Part shown: positions 1 to 14,240 of the stretch, piece by piece | How the letters are laid out: every line of letters starts with the position of its first letter | Position numbering within the stretch: position 1 is the first letter of the stretch | Source: Alcaligenaceae bacterium | GTDB lineage: Bacteria > Pseudomonadota > Gammaproteobacteria > Burkholderiales > Burkholderiaceae_B | DNA: 36,811 nt | Assembly: GCA_029267315.1 (NCBI GenBank) | Contig: JAJUJD010000011.1 | Coordinates: forward strand, 1-36,811 | Direction: 5' to 3' | Made by a program: the position numbers and the translations under genes | Notes under the pieces: model-generated | What the model was told of the DNA's origin: nothing | The model's input: only the letters and a program-made list of their open reading frames with translations | Databases searched by the model: none

Positions 1-750
1 GATGGCCGTTTCGGGCAGGGCAGAGACGCCCAGGCCGTTGGCTACTAAGGCGCCAATAGTGGCAATGTGGTGAACTTCGAAGGCCGGTTCAAAGCGTATG
101 CCGTGTTGATCCAGCGCCCGGTCAATGTATTGTCGGACGCTTGCTGCAGGCGGCATGGATACATGAGGCCATTGCAGCGTTTCGTGTAGCGCGATGGGGG
201 TCACTTCCCTGGCCAGTACGTGCTCAGGCGAACAAAGCAAGAGGAAGTGGTCCTGAGTGATGGACTCGTAGGCCAGGTCTTCCTGGCGAGGGTGTGCGGC
301 TGTAAGGGCGAAGTCAACTTTGCCCTGGCGCACCTTTTCAAACGCGTCGGATGCGAGAGCTTCCGTAACGGAGAGCCGCACTTTAGGGTGCTGTGCATGG
401 AAGAGGGCGAAGACCTCCGGCAGCAGACCGGCAGTGAGGGAAGGAAGCGCGGCAACTGATACCTTGCCCTGCTGCAGGTTGATGATGTCGTGCACCGTCT
501 GTACCGCTTCTTCCGTCTGCTGCAGAATTTCCACGACATAGTCGGCAAAGGCGCGGCCGGCGGCTGTCAACGTGACAGAGCGCGTGGTACGTTCGAAAAG
601 ACGAGCGCCCACCTGGGCTTCCAGGCGGGCGATCAGGGCGGAGAGGGCCGACTGCGTCAGGTGCAGCTGCAGGGCAGCCTGTCCAAAATTGCAGGTCTGG
701 CTCAATGCCAGAAAGGCCCTCAGGTCACGTGTGGAGAGATTGATTTCCAC
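1..750 (-). CDS. LysR-family transcriptional regulator (C-terminus cut by window edge)
   Basis: The reading frame is open from a GTG start at 748-750 to the left edge, giving 250 codons of a family that usually has about 300, so the C-terminal part of the ligand-binding domain lies outside. Residues 1-60 form a typical LysR winged helix-turn-helix (MEINLSTRDLRAFL, then AALQLHLTQSALSALIARLE and LFERTTRSVTLTAAG). The rest looks like the periplasmic-binding-protein-like effector domain (KVSVAALPSL, VDFALTA, LGVSALPETAI). No in-frame ATG lies near, and GTG fits the family N-terminus. It begins 16 bp after the stop of the Bug-family gene on the same strand, so the two are probably cotranscribed. 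By family knowledge it should sense a small acid and control neighbouring uptake or catabolic genes; the effector is unknown. Confidence 0.9.
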   Translation of the reverse strand, partial: MEINLSTRDLRAFLALSQTCNFGQAALQLHLTQSALSALIARLEAQVGARLFERTTRSVTLTAAGRAFADYVVEILQQTEEAVQTVHDIINLQQGKVSVAALPSLTAGLLPEVFALFHAQHPKVRLSVTEALASDAFEKVRQGKVDFALTAAHPRQEDLAYESITQDHFLLLCSPEHVLAREVTPIALHETLQWPHVSMPPAASVRQYIDRALDQHGIRFEPAFEVHHIATIGALVANGLGVSALPETAI

Positions 751-766
751 TGAGACTCGCGAACAA

Positions 767-1780
767 TCACTGAACCTGGATGTTCGCTTCCTTGATGAGG
801 TTCACCCACTTGTTGTATTCCTCGATGATGGCCTTCGAGGCGTCTTCAGGTGTGGTGTAGGTGGCGAGTGCACCCTGCGCGAGCAAGGAATCCTTCACTT
901 CCTGTTTGTTCAGAATCTCCTTCAGTGCATCGTTCAGCTTCCTGACCACGGGTTCGGGCGTGCCGGCGGGTGCGGCAAGCGCGAACATTGAACTGATGTG
1001 GAAATCCGGCAGGCCAGCCTCGGCAGCAGTCGGTACGTCAGGCAATGTCGGTACACGTTCCTCGGTGGTTGTCCCCAGGGCGCGCAAGTTGCCGGCTTGA
1101 ATTTGCGACTGTGCAGCCGGCACAGTGTCGATCATGGCATTGATCTGACCGCCGACCAGGTCGGTCAGTGCTGGGCCGCTACCCTTGTACGGCACGTGCA
1201 GGACTTCAGTACCTGTTTGGCGCTGAAACAGTTCCAAGGCCATGTGCTGTGGCGAACCATTGCCGGCAGAAGCAAACGACAGGGCACCCGGTTTTGCCTT
1301 GGCCAGTGCAATGAGGTCGCTCAGGTTCTTTGCTTCCACGGACGGATGAGTGACGAACACCAGCGGTACGCGACCCACGATGGACACATATTCGAAGCTG
1401 TTGTTGATGTCGAAGGGGACGGTTTCCGGCATCAATGCAGCGTTGATGGTGTGGCTGGTGAAAGCGCCCAGCATGACGGTGTAACCATCAGCTTCGGCTT
1501 TGGCGACTTGGCCAGCGCCAATGCTGCCACCAGCGCCAGCCCGGTTCTCGACCACAAACTGCTGACCGAGGGCGGTGGAAAGGTGTTGAGCCACAACTCG
1601 ACCGATAACGTCGGTTGCGCCACCCGGAGCATAGGGAACGATAAGGCGAACTGGCTTATTGGGGTAGTCAGTGCTTGCCTGTGCGATGGGGCTCAAGCCC
1701 GCTGTCAGGCCGATGGCGGCAACGGCTGCAACGAGGGAACGGCGTAGTGGCGAGAATTTGCTTCGTGGGATTTGACGCAT
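767..1780 (-). CDS. Bug-family (TctC-like) tripartite tricarboxylate transporter substrate-binding protein
   Basis: This 337-residue protein has a long basic N-region and a hydrophobic signal peptide (RRSLVAAVAAIGLTAGLSP) with likely cleavage after AQA near residue 35, so it is exported to the periplasm. The mature start YPNKPVRLIVPYAPGGATD is the hallmark of the Bug/TctC family, and FVVENRAGAGGSIGA and LHVPYKGSGPALTDLVGG are also family motifs. Such proteins bind small carboxylates for TctAB-type permeases. No TctA or TctB gene is in the window, so this is an orphan receptor, which is common in Bordetella-like bacteria. GGAG lies 7 nt before the ATG. It is divergent from the sugar-acid dehydratase across about 100 bp, so a shared substrate is plausible but not shown. 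Confidence 0.93.
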   Translation of the reverse strand: MRQIPRSKFSPLRRSLVAAVAAIGLTAGLSPIAQASTDYPNKPVRLIVPYAPGGATDVIGRVVAQHLSTALGQQFVVENRAGAGGSIGAGQVAKAEADGYTVMLGAFTSHTINAALMPETVPFDINNSFEYVSIVGRVPLVFVTHPSVEAKNLSDLIALAKAKPGALSFASAGNGSPQHMALELFQRQTGTEVLHVPYKGSGPALTDLVGGQINAMIDTVPAAQSQIQAGNLRALGTTTEERVPTLPDVPTAAEAGLPDFHISSMFALAAPAGTPEPVVRKLNDALKEILNKQEVKDSLLAQGALATYTTPEDASKAIIEEYNKWVNLIKEANIQVQ

Positions 1781-1843
1781 TCAAGGTCTCCGGTTGGGTG
1801 TTTTATTTAATTGGCGCCTCTTGCGAAGCGCGGCTTTCATATC

Positions 1844-1858
1844 GATAATAATATTATC
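1844..1858. promoter_or_regulatory. AT-rich inverted repeat, candidate operator
   Basis: A perfect 7-1-7 inverted repeat (GATAATA-A-TATTATC) lies in the 98-bp space between the Bug gene and the dehydratase gene, 20 bp before the dehydratase ATG. It stands out as an A/T-only core in GC-rich surroundings. Size and position fit an operator for a dimeric regulator. The GntR/FCD protein encoded two genes along is the obvious candidate and the partial LysR protein a second. No binding is shown. Confidence 0.5.
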
Positions 1859-1878
1859 AATAATCTTGGAGCTGCACC

Positions 1879-3645
1879 ATGGCTGAGCCGAAGAACGACC
1901 GTACCCCCGGGCATGATGTCCATCCGGAAGAACGTAGAGATGGCATGTCGAAGGGGCTTACCAACTACGGCGACCGCGGCTTCTCCCTGTTCCTGCGCAA
2001 AGCCTTTATCAAAGGTGCCGGCTACACGGATCGAGCGTTGGATCGCCCGGTAATTGGAATTACCAATACGGGCAGCGCGTTCAACCCCTGCCACGGCAAC
2101 ATGCCGCAGCTCATCGAGGCGGTCAAACGAGGGGTTATGTTGGCGGGTGGCCTGCCCATGGACTTTCCCACCATCTCGGTGCACGAGAGTTTTTCGCAGC
2201 CGACCAGCATGTATCTGCGCAACCTTATGTCCATGGACACCGAGGAAATGTTGCGTGCCCAGCCTATGGACGCTGTAGTGCTGATCGGCGGTTGCGACAA
2301 AACCGTACCCGCGCAGCTGATGGGAGCGGCTTCCGTCGGCCTGCCGGCAGTGCAACTGGTGACCGGCTCCATGTTGACGGGCTCGCATCGGGGCGACCGA
2401 GTAGGCGCATGTACAGACTGTCGGCGCTACTGGGGGCGCTTCAGGGCAGGCGAGATTGACGCGGCTGAAGTGGCCGATGTCAACGACCAGCTCGTGGCCA
2501 GTGTAGGGACCTGTTCGGTGGCGGGCACGGCGAGCACCATGGCGTGCATTGCTGAAGCGCTGGGCATGACGGTGCCAGGCGGCGCATCGCCTCCCGCCGT
2601 GACGGCTGACCGCATTCGTGTGGCGGAACGTTCGGGCCAGGTTGCCGTGGAAATGGCGCGCAAGGGGCTCACCATTGACCGCATCCTGACCGCCGAAGCG
2701 TTCGAAAACGCCATGCGCGTGCTGCTCGCCATGGGTGGCTCCACCAATGGCATTGTCCACTTGGCGGCGATCGCGGGGCGCATGGGATACACGCTGGACC
2801 TCGCTGCCTTGGACGTCATGAGCCGCGAAACGCCGGTGTTGCTTGACCTCAAGCCATCCGGCGACCACTACATGGAAGATTTTCATCATGCTGGCGGCAT
2901 GGCGACCCTGCTGCATGAACTTAAACCCCTGCTGCACCTGGACGCCATGACGGTGACCGGTCGTACCCTGGGAGAAGAGCTGGAGGCAGCCGGCCCCCGT
3001 TTTCCGCAGCATGTGGTGCGCACCCGCGACAACCCGGTTTACCCCCAAGGGGGCATCGCGGTCTTGCGCGGCAATTTGGCCCCCGGCGGCGCCATCATCA
3101 AGCAGTCCGCCGCTGACCCACGTCTGATGGAACACGAGGGTCGCGTCGTTGTGTTCGAAAACGCGGAAGATTTGGCAAGGCGCATTGATGACCCGGAGCT
3201 CGATGTCAACGCGGACGACGTCCTTGTGTTGAAAAACATTGGACCCAAGGCCGCGGCCATGCCGGAAGCCGGCTATCTCCCCATTCCACGGAAGCTCGCG
3301 GCGGCTGGAGTCAAGGATATGCTGCGCATTTCCGATGGCCGTATGAGTGGCACGGCCTTCGGCACGATCGTATTGCACGTCACACCCGAAGCGGCGGTCG
3401 GCGGGCCCTTGGCCTGGGTGCAGACCGGCGACCGCATCCGCATCTCGGTTTCGGAGCGTCGACTGGAATGGTTGGTGAGCGAGGAAGAGCTTCGTCAGCG
3501 CCAAGCTGCTCACCCGGTGACGCCGCCTGAAGCTGAGCGCGGATACCGTCATCTTTTCCTCAAGACTGTGACTCAAGCCGACCAAGGGGTGGATTTCGAC
3601 TTCCTCATGGCAACTGAATCCCGAGGCAGCGTGCCAAGGAGTTGA
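1879..3645 (+). CDS. IlvD/Edd-family dehydratase, probably sugar-acid (aldonate) dehydratase
   Basis: This 588-residue protein belongs to the dihydroxy-acid/6-phosphogluconate dehydratase family, which removes water from 2,3-dihydroxy acids to give 2-keto-3-deoxy acids. Candidate [2Fe-2S] ligands are Cys71 (FNPCHGN), Cys139 (GGCDKT) and Cys212 (GTCSVAG). Their 68- and 73-residue spacing equals that I recall for L-arabinonate dehydratase (Cys59/127/200). The catalytic-serine motif DGRMSGTAFG is at about 486-495. This suggests the pentonate/aldonate branch rather than branched-chain amino-acid IlvD. GGAG lies 7 nt before the ATG; a second in-frame ATG at codon 23 is possible because the first 25 residues look non-conserved. 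The GntR gene follows after 6 bp, so the two form an operon. The exact substrate is not readable. Confidence 0.9.
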   Translation: MAEPKNDRTPGHDVHPEERRDGMSKGLTNYGDRGFSLFLRKAFIKGAGYTDRALDRPVIGITNTGSAFNPCHGNMPQLIEAVKRGVMLAGGLPMDFPTISVHESFSQPTSMYLRNLMSMDTEEMLRAQPMDAVVLIGGCDKTVPAQLMGAASVGLPAVQLVTGSMLTGSHRGDRVGACTDCRRYWGRFRAGEIDAAEVADVNDQLVASVGTCSVAGTASTMACIAEALGMTVPGGASPPAVTADRIRVAERSGQVAVEMARKGLTIDRILTAEAFENAMRVLLAMGGSTNGIVHLAAIAGRMGYTLDLAALDVMSRETPVLLDLKPSGDHYMEDFHHAGGMATLLHELKPLLHLDAMTVTGRTLGEELEAAGPRFPQHVVRTRDNPVYPQGGIAVLRGNLAPGGAIIKQSAADPRLMEHEGRVVVFENAEDLARRIDDPELDVNADDVLVLKNIGPKAAAMPEAGYLPIPRKLAAAGVKDMLRISDGRMSGTAFGTIVLHVTPEAAVGGPLAWVQTGDRIRISVSERRLEWLVSEEELRQRQAAHPVTPPEAERGYRHLFLKTVTQADQGVDFDFLMATESRGSVPRS

Positions 3646-3651
3646 ACAGCC

Positions 3652-4341
3652 ATGTGCGCGAACATCAGCTCTGAAGCGCCGGTAGCCAGGAGGGTGGAGC
3701 AGTTGGCCACCATTCTGGAGGAAGATATTGTCCTGGGCGTTCTCCTGCCCGGGCAACGTCTCGTCGAAGACGAGCTCATGCTGCGCTTTGGCGAAAAGCG
3801 TCATGTGGTGCGGGACGCGCTCGCCCGCCTCGAGCAAATGGGGCTGGTGGAACGGAGGCGCAACATTGGCGCGTTGGTGCACGGCTTTGAAGAGCAGGAA
3901 GTTCTCGAGCTGTATGAGATGCGTATCCTCCTGGAAACTGAGGCAATGCGCCGCATGACGCTTCCCGTTTCCGAAGTTGAACTGCTTGCCTTGCAGAACA
4001 TCCAGGCCCAGCATGACGACGCGGTTGCCCGGGACGACCAACGCAGTGTCTTCCGCAGCAATCAGGCATTCCACGAGAAGTTGTTCAGTCTTTGTGGGAA
4101 TCAGTTGCTCGCCCAAGCCATACACGAATATGCCAGGCGCGCTCACGCCATTCGTTTCGGGGCGCTTTCCACCCCTGAACAGCAGCAGCGTTCCAGGCAA
4201 GAGCACCATGAGATTTTGCGGGCGCTGCAGGTCGGAGACCGCAGCGCGCTGATACAGCAAGTCCACGACCACCTGCTGCCCTCCCGGGACCGATATCTCG
4301 CTCTTGCCCGGGCAAGGCAGCGGGCAGCGCGCCTCACTTAA
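3652..4341 (+). CDS. GntR-family regulator, FadR/FCD subfamily
   Basis: This 229-residue protein has an N-terminal winged helix (about residues 10-75; LLPGQRLVEDELMLRF, then VVRDALARLEQMGLVERRRN) and an all-helical C-terminal FCD domain (about 85-215; YEMRILLETEAMRRM, FHEKLFSLCGNQLL, EHHEILRALQVGD). Asp and His positions in the FCD domain could bind a metal and a carboxylate ligand, as in related regulators. It lies 6 bp after the dehydratase and is probably cotranscribed with it. Family members mostly repress their own catabolic operon until a sugar acid or organic acid appears. The 1844-1858 palindrome is a natural operator candidate; this is inference. Confidence 0.92.
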   Translation: MCANISSEAPVARRVEQLATILEEDIVLGVLLPGQRLVEDELMLRFGEKRHVVRDALARLEQMGLVERRRNIGALVHGFEEQEVLELYEMRILLETEAMRRMTLPVSEVELLALQNIQAQHDDAVARDDQRSVFRSNQAFHEKLFSLCGNQLLAQAIHEYARRAHAIRFGALSTPEQQQRSRQEHHEILRALQVGDRSALIQQVHDHLLPSRDRYLALARARQRAARLT

Positions 4342-4355
4342 ACGCGCCCGTCCCC

Positions 4356-4374
4356 GTCGCTGGCGGTCAGCGAC
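4356..4374. terminator. Short hairpin in the convergent gap, weak terminator candidate
   Basis: GTCGCTG and CAGCGAC form a 7-bp stem with a 5-nt loop in the 25-bp gap between the convergent GntR and BKACE genes, overlapping the BKACE stop codon. There is no T-run on either strand, so intrinsic termination is doubtful. Confidence 0.25.
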
Positions 4375-5191
4375 TGAACTGTTTGCGGATGTCATCCGCC
4401 GTGGCCAACGGGCGTCCAAGCGCCTGTGCACCGTGCGCCACCTGCGCCACCAGGGCCGCATTGTGCGGAGCCGTGCTGCCATCCTTCAAGAAAAGATTGT
4501 TCTCGAAGCCCACACGGACGTGGCCGCCCAGACCCGCCGCCGTAATGGCGCAGGCGTTCTCCAGAGGACCAAAGGCGCACATTGCCCATGGGTAGCGACC
4601 ATCGTGCTTGTTCAGAAAGGGCAGCAGATCGGTAGGGCTGGATTTCTGACCGGCGCTATAACGGCCCAGAACGAAAAGCAGGAACCACGGCCCTTCAGGG
4701 ATGACGTTCTGGGCGCGCAGACGCTGCCAGTTGGCGACATCCTGCTCGTCATAGAGGATGACCTGAGTCATGACGTTTTCCTGCACCAACCAGGAGAAGA
4801 AAGCGTTCAGCTCGGACTCGGGTACTTCCGGCTTGAGAAGTTCACGCAGGCCGACCGACACGGCCTCGGGGCGGGTGTCACGCACCACGGCCATCTGGGC
4901 GTCGGGTTCATATACCTGCGCCGCTTCGGTGGTGATTTGTATGACCAGAGACTGGCCGACGGCACGACGCACGGCTGCAGTGGCGTCCTGATACGCCTGG
5001 GCGTCCAACAAATGGCGGCCGTCAGGGCGACGAACGTGCATGTGGATCATGGCGGCGCCAGCGTCCAAACATTCTTTCGCAGTATCAGCCAAGGCTTCGG
5101 GCGTCAGCGGTACGGCGGGATGCTGTTCGTGTGTCTTGTAGGCGCCGTTAGGCGCGACGGTAAGAATCAGGGGAGTCATTTCAACAGTCAT
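4367..5191 (-). CDS. BKACE (DUF849) beta-keto acid cleavage enzyme
   Basis: This 274-residue TIM-barrel-type enzyme belongs to the BKACE family, which condenses a beta-keto acid with acetyl-CoA to give acetoacetate and a new acyl-CoA. The start MTPLILTVAPNGAY is typical, and the zinc-binding HxH motif is at His50 and His52 (MIHMHVRRPDGRH). HVRVGFENNLFL near the C-terminus holds the expected third metal ligand, a Glu. I chose the ATG at 5191 because AAGGA lies 7 nt upstream; a GTG at 5209 would overlap the preceding gene but has no such site. The dehydrogenase gene ends 14 bp upstream, so the pair is an operon making and then cleaving a 3-keto acid. The family covers many substrates, so the substrate is open. 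Confidence 0.92.
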   Translation of the reverse strand: MTVEMTPLILTVAPNGAYKTHEQHPAVPLTPEALADTAKECLDAGAAMIHMHVRRPDGRHLLDAQAYQDATAAVRRAVGQSLVIQITTEAAQVYEPDAQMAVVRDTRPEAVSVGLRELLKPEVPESELNAFFSWLVQENVMTQVILYDEQDVANWQRLRAQNVIPEGPWFLLFVLGRYSAGQKSSPTDLLPFLNKHDGRYPWAMCAFGPLENACAITAAGLGGHVRVGFENNLFLKDGSTAPHNAALVAQVAHGAQALGRPLATADDIRKQFSR

Positions 5192-5205
5192 GAGGCTTTC
5201 CTTGG

Positions 5206-6192
5206 TCACGCTTCTTCGGCGTCCTGCACGGGCGGCAGTTCCTGCTTGAGCAGCTCGAGGCCGGACAGCAGCAGGTTCTGGTAGCGCTGGCGTTCTGCAG
5301 CAATGGTGTCAGGCGTCCATTTAAAGAACCCTTCGCCGGTCTTCATACCGTATTTGCCGGCAGCAACGCGCTCTGCAAGGCATTTTGCAGGTTCTGTATT
5401 AGCTGCAAGAGAGGGGTACATGGTGGCGCCCGCAGCACAATGAACTTCCAGACCGGCATGATCGCGTTGAAGCACGGGGCCAGCAGCCAAAAAGCGGAAA
5501 CCAAAACCAAAACGCACAGCAGCATCCACGTCTTCCGGACTGGCGACCCCGGCGTCAATGAGTGCGAAGGCTTCACGTGCCAGAGCATGTTGAAGGCGAT
5601 TGGCCAAAAACCCCGGAAGGTCACGTTTTACAAATACCGGCACCATGCCGCACTGGCGCATGAAACTGTACAGATTGCGCGCCTTGTCTGTGTCGGTTCG
5701 TTCCCCACAAACAACTTCGACCAGAGGCGTGAGATGAGCTGGCATAAAGAAATGCAGCCCGACCATGCGTTCGGCGCTTTCCAGCCCCTCACTGATAGCA
5801 GAGATGGGAAAGCTTGAGCTGTTGCTGGCCAGCAATGTGTCCGGTCGTGCCAGCGTTGCAAGCTGGGCAAAGAGCTTTTGCTTGATGTCCAGCTTTTCCG
5901 GGATGCATTCGATCACGACGTCTACCGAATCCCAGTCGAGTTCTTCCAGACTGGCGACTGAATGCAATTGATCAATGCGCTCGGAAGAACCTAACTGATT
6001 AAGGCCGTTTCCAACTTTGGCCGGCAGCTCGGCTCGCCGTTCGGGATTGGACTCGACGATGGTGGTTCGGCAACCCGCGCGACACAACACGACAGCCACG
6101 TCGGCCCCCATGGTTCCGCCGCCAACGACGACGGCATGGGATCGGCTGGGGCGAAAATAATGGGCAGGTGCGGTATAAGGAGCAGGGCTCAT
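5206..6192 (-). CDS. 3-hydroxyacyl-CoA-dehydrogenase-like NAD-dependent 3-hydroxy acid dehydrogenase
   Basis: This 328-residue protein has an N-terminal Rossmann fold with GGGTMG at about residues 24-29 and the acidic end of strand 2 (IVES). The family motif with the catalytic His is seen in VGLHFFMPAHLTPLVEVV, and the C-terminal helical domain carries GFLANRLQHALAREAF and GKYGMKTGEGFF. It oxidises a 3-hydroxyl to a keto group; the adjacent BKACE gene suggests that the product is a free beta-keto acid. The start is uncertain: ATG at 6192 has a weak GGA site, while ATG at 6207 and TTG at 6237 have none. Relatives include 3-hydroxybutyryl-CoA, L-gulonate and L-carnitine dehydrogenases, and sequence alone does not separate them. 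Confidence 0.85.
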   Translation of the reverse strand: MSPAPYTAPAHYFRPSRSHAVVVGGGTMGADVAVVLCRAGCRTTIVESNPERRAELPAKVGNGLNQLGSSERIDQLHSVASLEELDWDSVDVVIECIPEKLDIKQKLFAQLATLARPDTLLASNSSSFPISAISEGLESAERMVGLHFFMPAHLTPLVEVVCGERTDTDKARNLYSFMRQCGMVPVFVKRDLPGFLANRLQHALAREAFALIDAGVASPEDVDAAVRFGFGFRFLAAGPVLQRDHAGLEVHCAAGATMYPSLAANTEPAKCLAERVAAGKYGMKTGEGFFKWTPDTIAAERQRYQNLLLSGLELLKQELPPVQDAEEA

Positions 6193-6265
6193 GGCTAAAT
6201 CCAACATGTAATACAGTTGCTTTGCACTATGCCCCAAGCTGATATATTTGTGAAATTAAAAATAA

Positions 6266-6279
6266 TTGTTAATTAACAA
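6266..6279. promoter_or_regulatory. Perfect AT-rich palindrome, candidate operator
   Basis: TTGTTAATTAACAA is a 14-bp perfect palindrome, 74 bp before the chosen dehydrogenase start. It sits in the middle of the AT-rich promoter segment, where a repressor would block RNA polymerase. It differs from the 1844-1858 repeat but an adjacent ATAATATT (6280-6287) also occurs there (1848-1855). Confidence 0.45.
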
Positions 6280-6312
6280 ATAATATTGCTTATTCTCTGT
6301 GGATGACTATGC

Positions 6313-6324
6313 CCCGATATCGGG
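6313..6324. promoter_or_regulatory. GC-flanked palindrome upstream of the operon
   Basis: CCCGATATCGGG is a 12-bp perfect palindrome about 120 bp before the dehydrogenase start. It could be an activator site, or a small hairpin of no function. Confidence 0.25.
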
Positions 6325-6504
6325 CAAAAGACGGTGAATGCTGCACCGTGTTAGTGCATTCCCTAGGTGTGTGATCGCCATATTTGATGCACAATCCCGT
6401 TCATGCAGGTGAGGAGACAGGCTCTGCATGGGCGAAAAAAACCGATAAGCTCGGGTAAAACGATAACTATAAAATCAGCGTTACTGATAAGAAAAAGAAA
6501 GAAC

Positions 6505-6531
6505 AAAGGCCGGCACAGTGTGCCGGCCTTT
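6505..6531 (-). terminator. Strong intrinsic terminator after the Smr gene
   Basis: A perfect 12-bp stem (6505-6516 with 6520-6531, core GGCCGGCAC) with a 3-nt loop lies 35 bp after the Smr gene stop. On the minus strand it is followed by a T-rich tract (TTTGTTCTTTCTTTTTC), as expected for rho-independent termination of the trxB-Smr operon. The plus strand also has some T residues, so it could work in both directions. Confidence 0.85.
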
Positions 6532-6565
6532 CGTCATTTTGAATTCTTTGTGTCTGGGCCCGCGC

Positions 6566-10788
<4,223 letters not shown>

Positions 10789-10796
<8 letters not shown>

Positions 10797-11430
10797 AGCA
10801 GGACTGAAGACTGCATTGAAGTGGCTGGCGGCCGGGTCGCTGGCACTGGCATGCATGCCAGGTTACGCCGCAGATGCCCGCGCGCAGCTGGAACGTTTTG
10901 TGGCTGAGGTTGAATCGGCAACTGGCAGCTTCACTCAGCAAGTCGCCGACGACCGTGGAAGCTTGCGTCAGGCGCAGACCGGCGAGTTCGCCTTTAAGCG
11001 GCCTGGTCTGTTCCGCTGGCAAACGCTCAAGCCTTATGCTCAGCTGGTGATCTCGGACGGCAAGCTGCTTCGCCAGTATGATCCTGACCTGGCGCAAGTG
11101 ACCGAAAGGCCAGTCGGGGAATCCATCGGCGCTTCACCGGCCGCCATTCTCTTCGGATCTGGAAGCCTGGACGAGGCTTTCGAGGTCTCCAACCGTCCCG
11201 ACCGCGATGGTCTGGCATGGCTGCGCGCCAAACCGCGCAGCGGTGATGCGGGCTTCGCGCACGTGGACATTGGGTTCGCGGAAGGCCTGCCGCGTCGGCT
11301 CGAACTACTTGACGCCTTCGGGCAGACCACCCGCATAGGCCTTTCCGACATCAACTCGAACCCCAAGTTGGCCGCCGACATTTTCACTTTTGAGGTGCCC
11401 GCCGACGTTGACGTCGTGAGGATGCAATAG
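10789..11430 (+). CDS. lolA: Outer-membrane lipoprotein carrier protein LolA
   Basis: A 213-residue periplasmic chaperone that carries lipoproteins from LolCDE to LolB. The signal peptide [20 protein letters not shown] ends near GYAADA, giving a mature protein of about 187 residues. Family motifs are [40 protein letters not shown] and [16 protein letters not shown], typical of the LolA beta-barrel. The ATG at 10789 overlaps the last 8 bp of ftsK, and GGGAAGG lies upstream inside ftsK. A longer frame starting at 10684 is only ftsK read out of frame. The ftsK-lolA-rarA-serS order is conserved in Bordetella-like genomes. Confidence 0.96.
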
Positions 11431-11441
11431 GGTCCGGTTCA

Positions 11442-12785
11442 ATGGGCAATGATCTCTTTTCCGGCCAGGCGGGCGGCGGTGCCGTTCACACTCCGCTGGC
11501 TGAGCGTTTGCGCCCGCGCTCACTGGACCAGGTGGTCGGGCAAAAGCATCTTCTGGGGCCTGGCAAACCGCTGCGTGTGGCTTTCGAGTCTGGCAGGCCC
11601 CATTCCATGATTTTCTGGGGCCCCCCGGGCGTGGGCAAGACTACGCTCGCGCGGCTCATGGTCGAAGGCTTCGACGCGCATTTCATTGCGATTTCAGCGG
11701 TCCTGGGCGGTGTAAAAGATATTCGCGATGCGGTGGTATCTGCCCAGGCGGCGCAGGTTCGGGGACGGCGCACGATTCTGTTTGTGGACGAGGTTCATCG
11801 CTTCAACAAGGCTCAGCAGGATGCCTTCCTGCCTTATGTGGAAAGCGGTCTCTTCACCTTTATCGGTGCGACGACGGAAAACCCTTCGTTTGAAGTGAAC
11901 TCGGCGCTTCTTTCGCGGGCACGGGTTTATGTGTTGCAGTCGCTCAGTCTGGAAGACCTGTGCGAACTCATTGACCGTGCGCTGGAAGCCCTCAATGCTG
12001 AACCTGATCAAGCCGGGTTGCAGTTGGAGGACGCCGCCAAGGAGCAGTTGGCTCGCTGGGCGGACGGCGATGCACGCCGGCTGATCAATGCCATTGAAAT
12101 CGTGGCGGAATCAGCACGCAATGCCGGGCGTGAAACGGTCGACCCGGCCTGGCTGGAAACGGCACTGTCGCAGAATCTCCGGCGTTTCGACAAGGGGGGA
12201 GACGCCTTCTACGATCAGATCAGCGCGCTGCATAAGTCCATTCGAGGGTCAGACCCGGACGCCTCGCTTTACTGGTTTTGCCGCATGCTGGATGGGGGCG
12301 CGGATCCCCGTTATTTGTCGCGCCGGCTGGTGCGCATGGCAGTCGAAGATATTGGGCTGGCGGACCCTCGTGCCACCCAGCTGACACTCAATGCTGCCGA
12401 CATCTACGAAAGACTGGGCTCGCCCGAAGGTGAGCTCGCACTGGCGCAAGCAGTGGTTTATCTGGCGTGTGCAGCGAAATCCAATGCCGTCTACACCGCA
12501 TACAAGGCGGCCCGGCGTTATGCTGAGCAGCACGGCAGTGCACCGGTTCCCATGCACTTGCGCAATGCCCCCACCCAGTTGATGAAAACGCTGGGTCACG
12601 GCAAGGCATATCGCTACGCCCACGACGAGCCCTACGGCTATGCCGCTGGCGAGCGTTATTTCCCCGATGGGCTGGATGCCGAGTTCTATCAGCCGACAGA
12701 TCGTGGGCTGGAAGGTAAAATCCAGCAAAAGCTCGCTTTTTTGCGCGAACTCGATGCCGCGCAGAAGCCAGCCAAAGGAAGCTGA
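11442..12785 (+). CDS. rarA: Replication-associated recombination protein RarA (MgsA), AAA+ ATPase
   Basis: A 447-residue AAA+ ATPase of the clamp-loader group that acts at stalled replication forks. [21 protein letters not shown] is the family N-terminus, Walker [15 protein letters not shown] is at about residue 60, Walker [21 protein letters not shown] at about 112, and sensor 1 [20 protein letters not shown] follows. The C-terminal tetramerisation part has [14 protein letters not shown] and [19 protein letters not shown]. It starts 11 bp after lolA, so it is in the same operon, and a terminator follows 26 bp after its stop. Confidence 0.97.
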   Translation: MGNDLFSGQAGGGAVHTPLAERLRPRSLDQVVGQKHLLGPGKPLRVAFESGRPHSMIFWGPPGVGKTTLARLMVEGFDAHFIAISAVLGGVKDIRDAVVSAQAAQVRGRRTILFVDEVHRFNKAQQDAFLPYVESGLFTFIGATTENPSFEVNSALLSRARVYVLQSLSLEDLCELIDRALEALNAEPDQAGLQLEDAAKEQLARWADGDARRLINAIEIVAESARNAGRETVDPAWLETALSQNLRRFDKGGDAFYDQISALHKSIRGSDPDASLYWFCRMLDGGADPRYLSRRLVRMAVEDIGLADPRATQLTLNAADIYERLGSPEGELALAQAVVYLACAAKSNAVYTAYKAARRYAEQHGSAPVPMHLRNAPTQLMKTLGHGKAYRYAHDEPYGYAAGERYFPDGLDAEFYQPTDRGLEGKIQQKLAFLRELDAAQKPAKGS

Positions 12786-12804
12786 GGCGCTTCCTACTCG
12801 TTGA

Positions 12805-14220
<1,416 letters not shown>

Positions 14221-14240
14221 ACCGCTGCCTTCACAAGCAA

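Larger units (their letters stand above)
6193..6504. other. Gene-free region upstream of the dehydrogenase/BKACE operon
   Basis: About 310 bp with no convincing coding frame. The part next to the operon (about 6240-6295) is very AT-rich and probably holds the promoter and operator. It contains perfect palindromes at 6266-6279 and 6313-6324 and a 6-bp hairpin (ACGGTG/CACCGT) at 6331-6349. No clear -35/-10 pair can be chosen, because the AT-rich stretch offers several weak ones. I recognise no riboswitch or small RNA. Confidence 0.5.

Noticed and set aside
1837-4482. Very long minus-strand open frame (881 codons) opposite the dehydratase and GntR genes
   Set aside because: It is antisense to two clear family proteins and its translation is rich in His, Arg and Gln without any domain; it is a codon-bias shadow.
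4304-5284. Plus-strand frame of 326 codons over the BKACE gene
   Set aside because: It is antisense to the BKACE gene, which has clear catalytic motifs, and has no recognisable features.
4367-6192. Carnitine degradation operon
   Set aside because: The dehydrogenase does not resemble the L-carnitine dehydrogenase pattern I recall, and no thioesterase or carnitine transporter is nearby, so the label is not supported.
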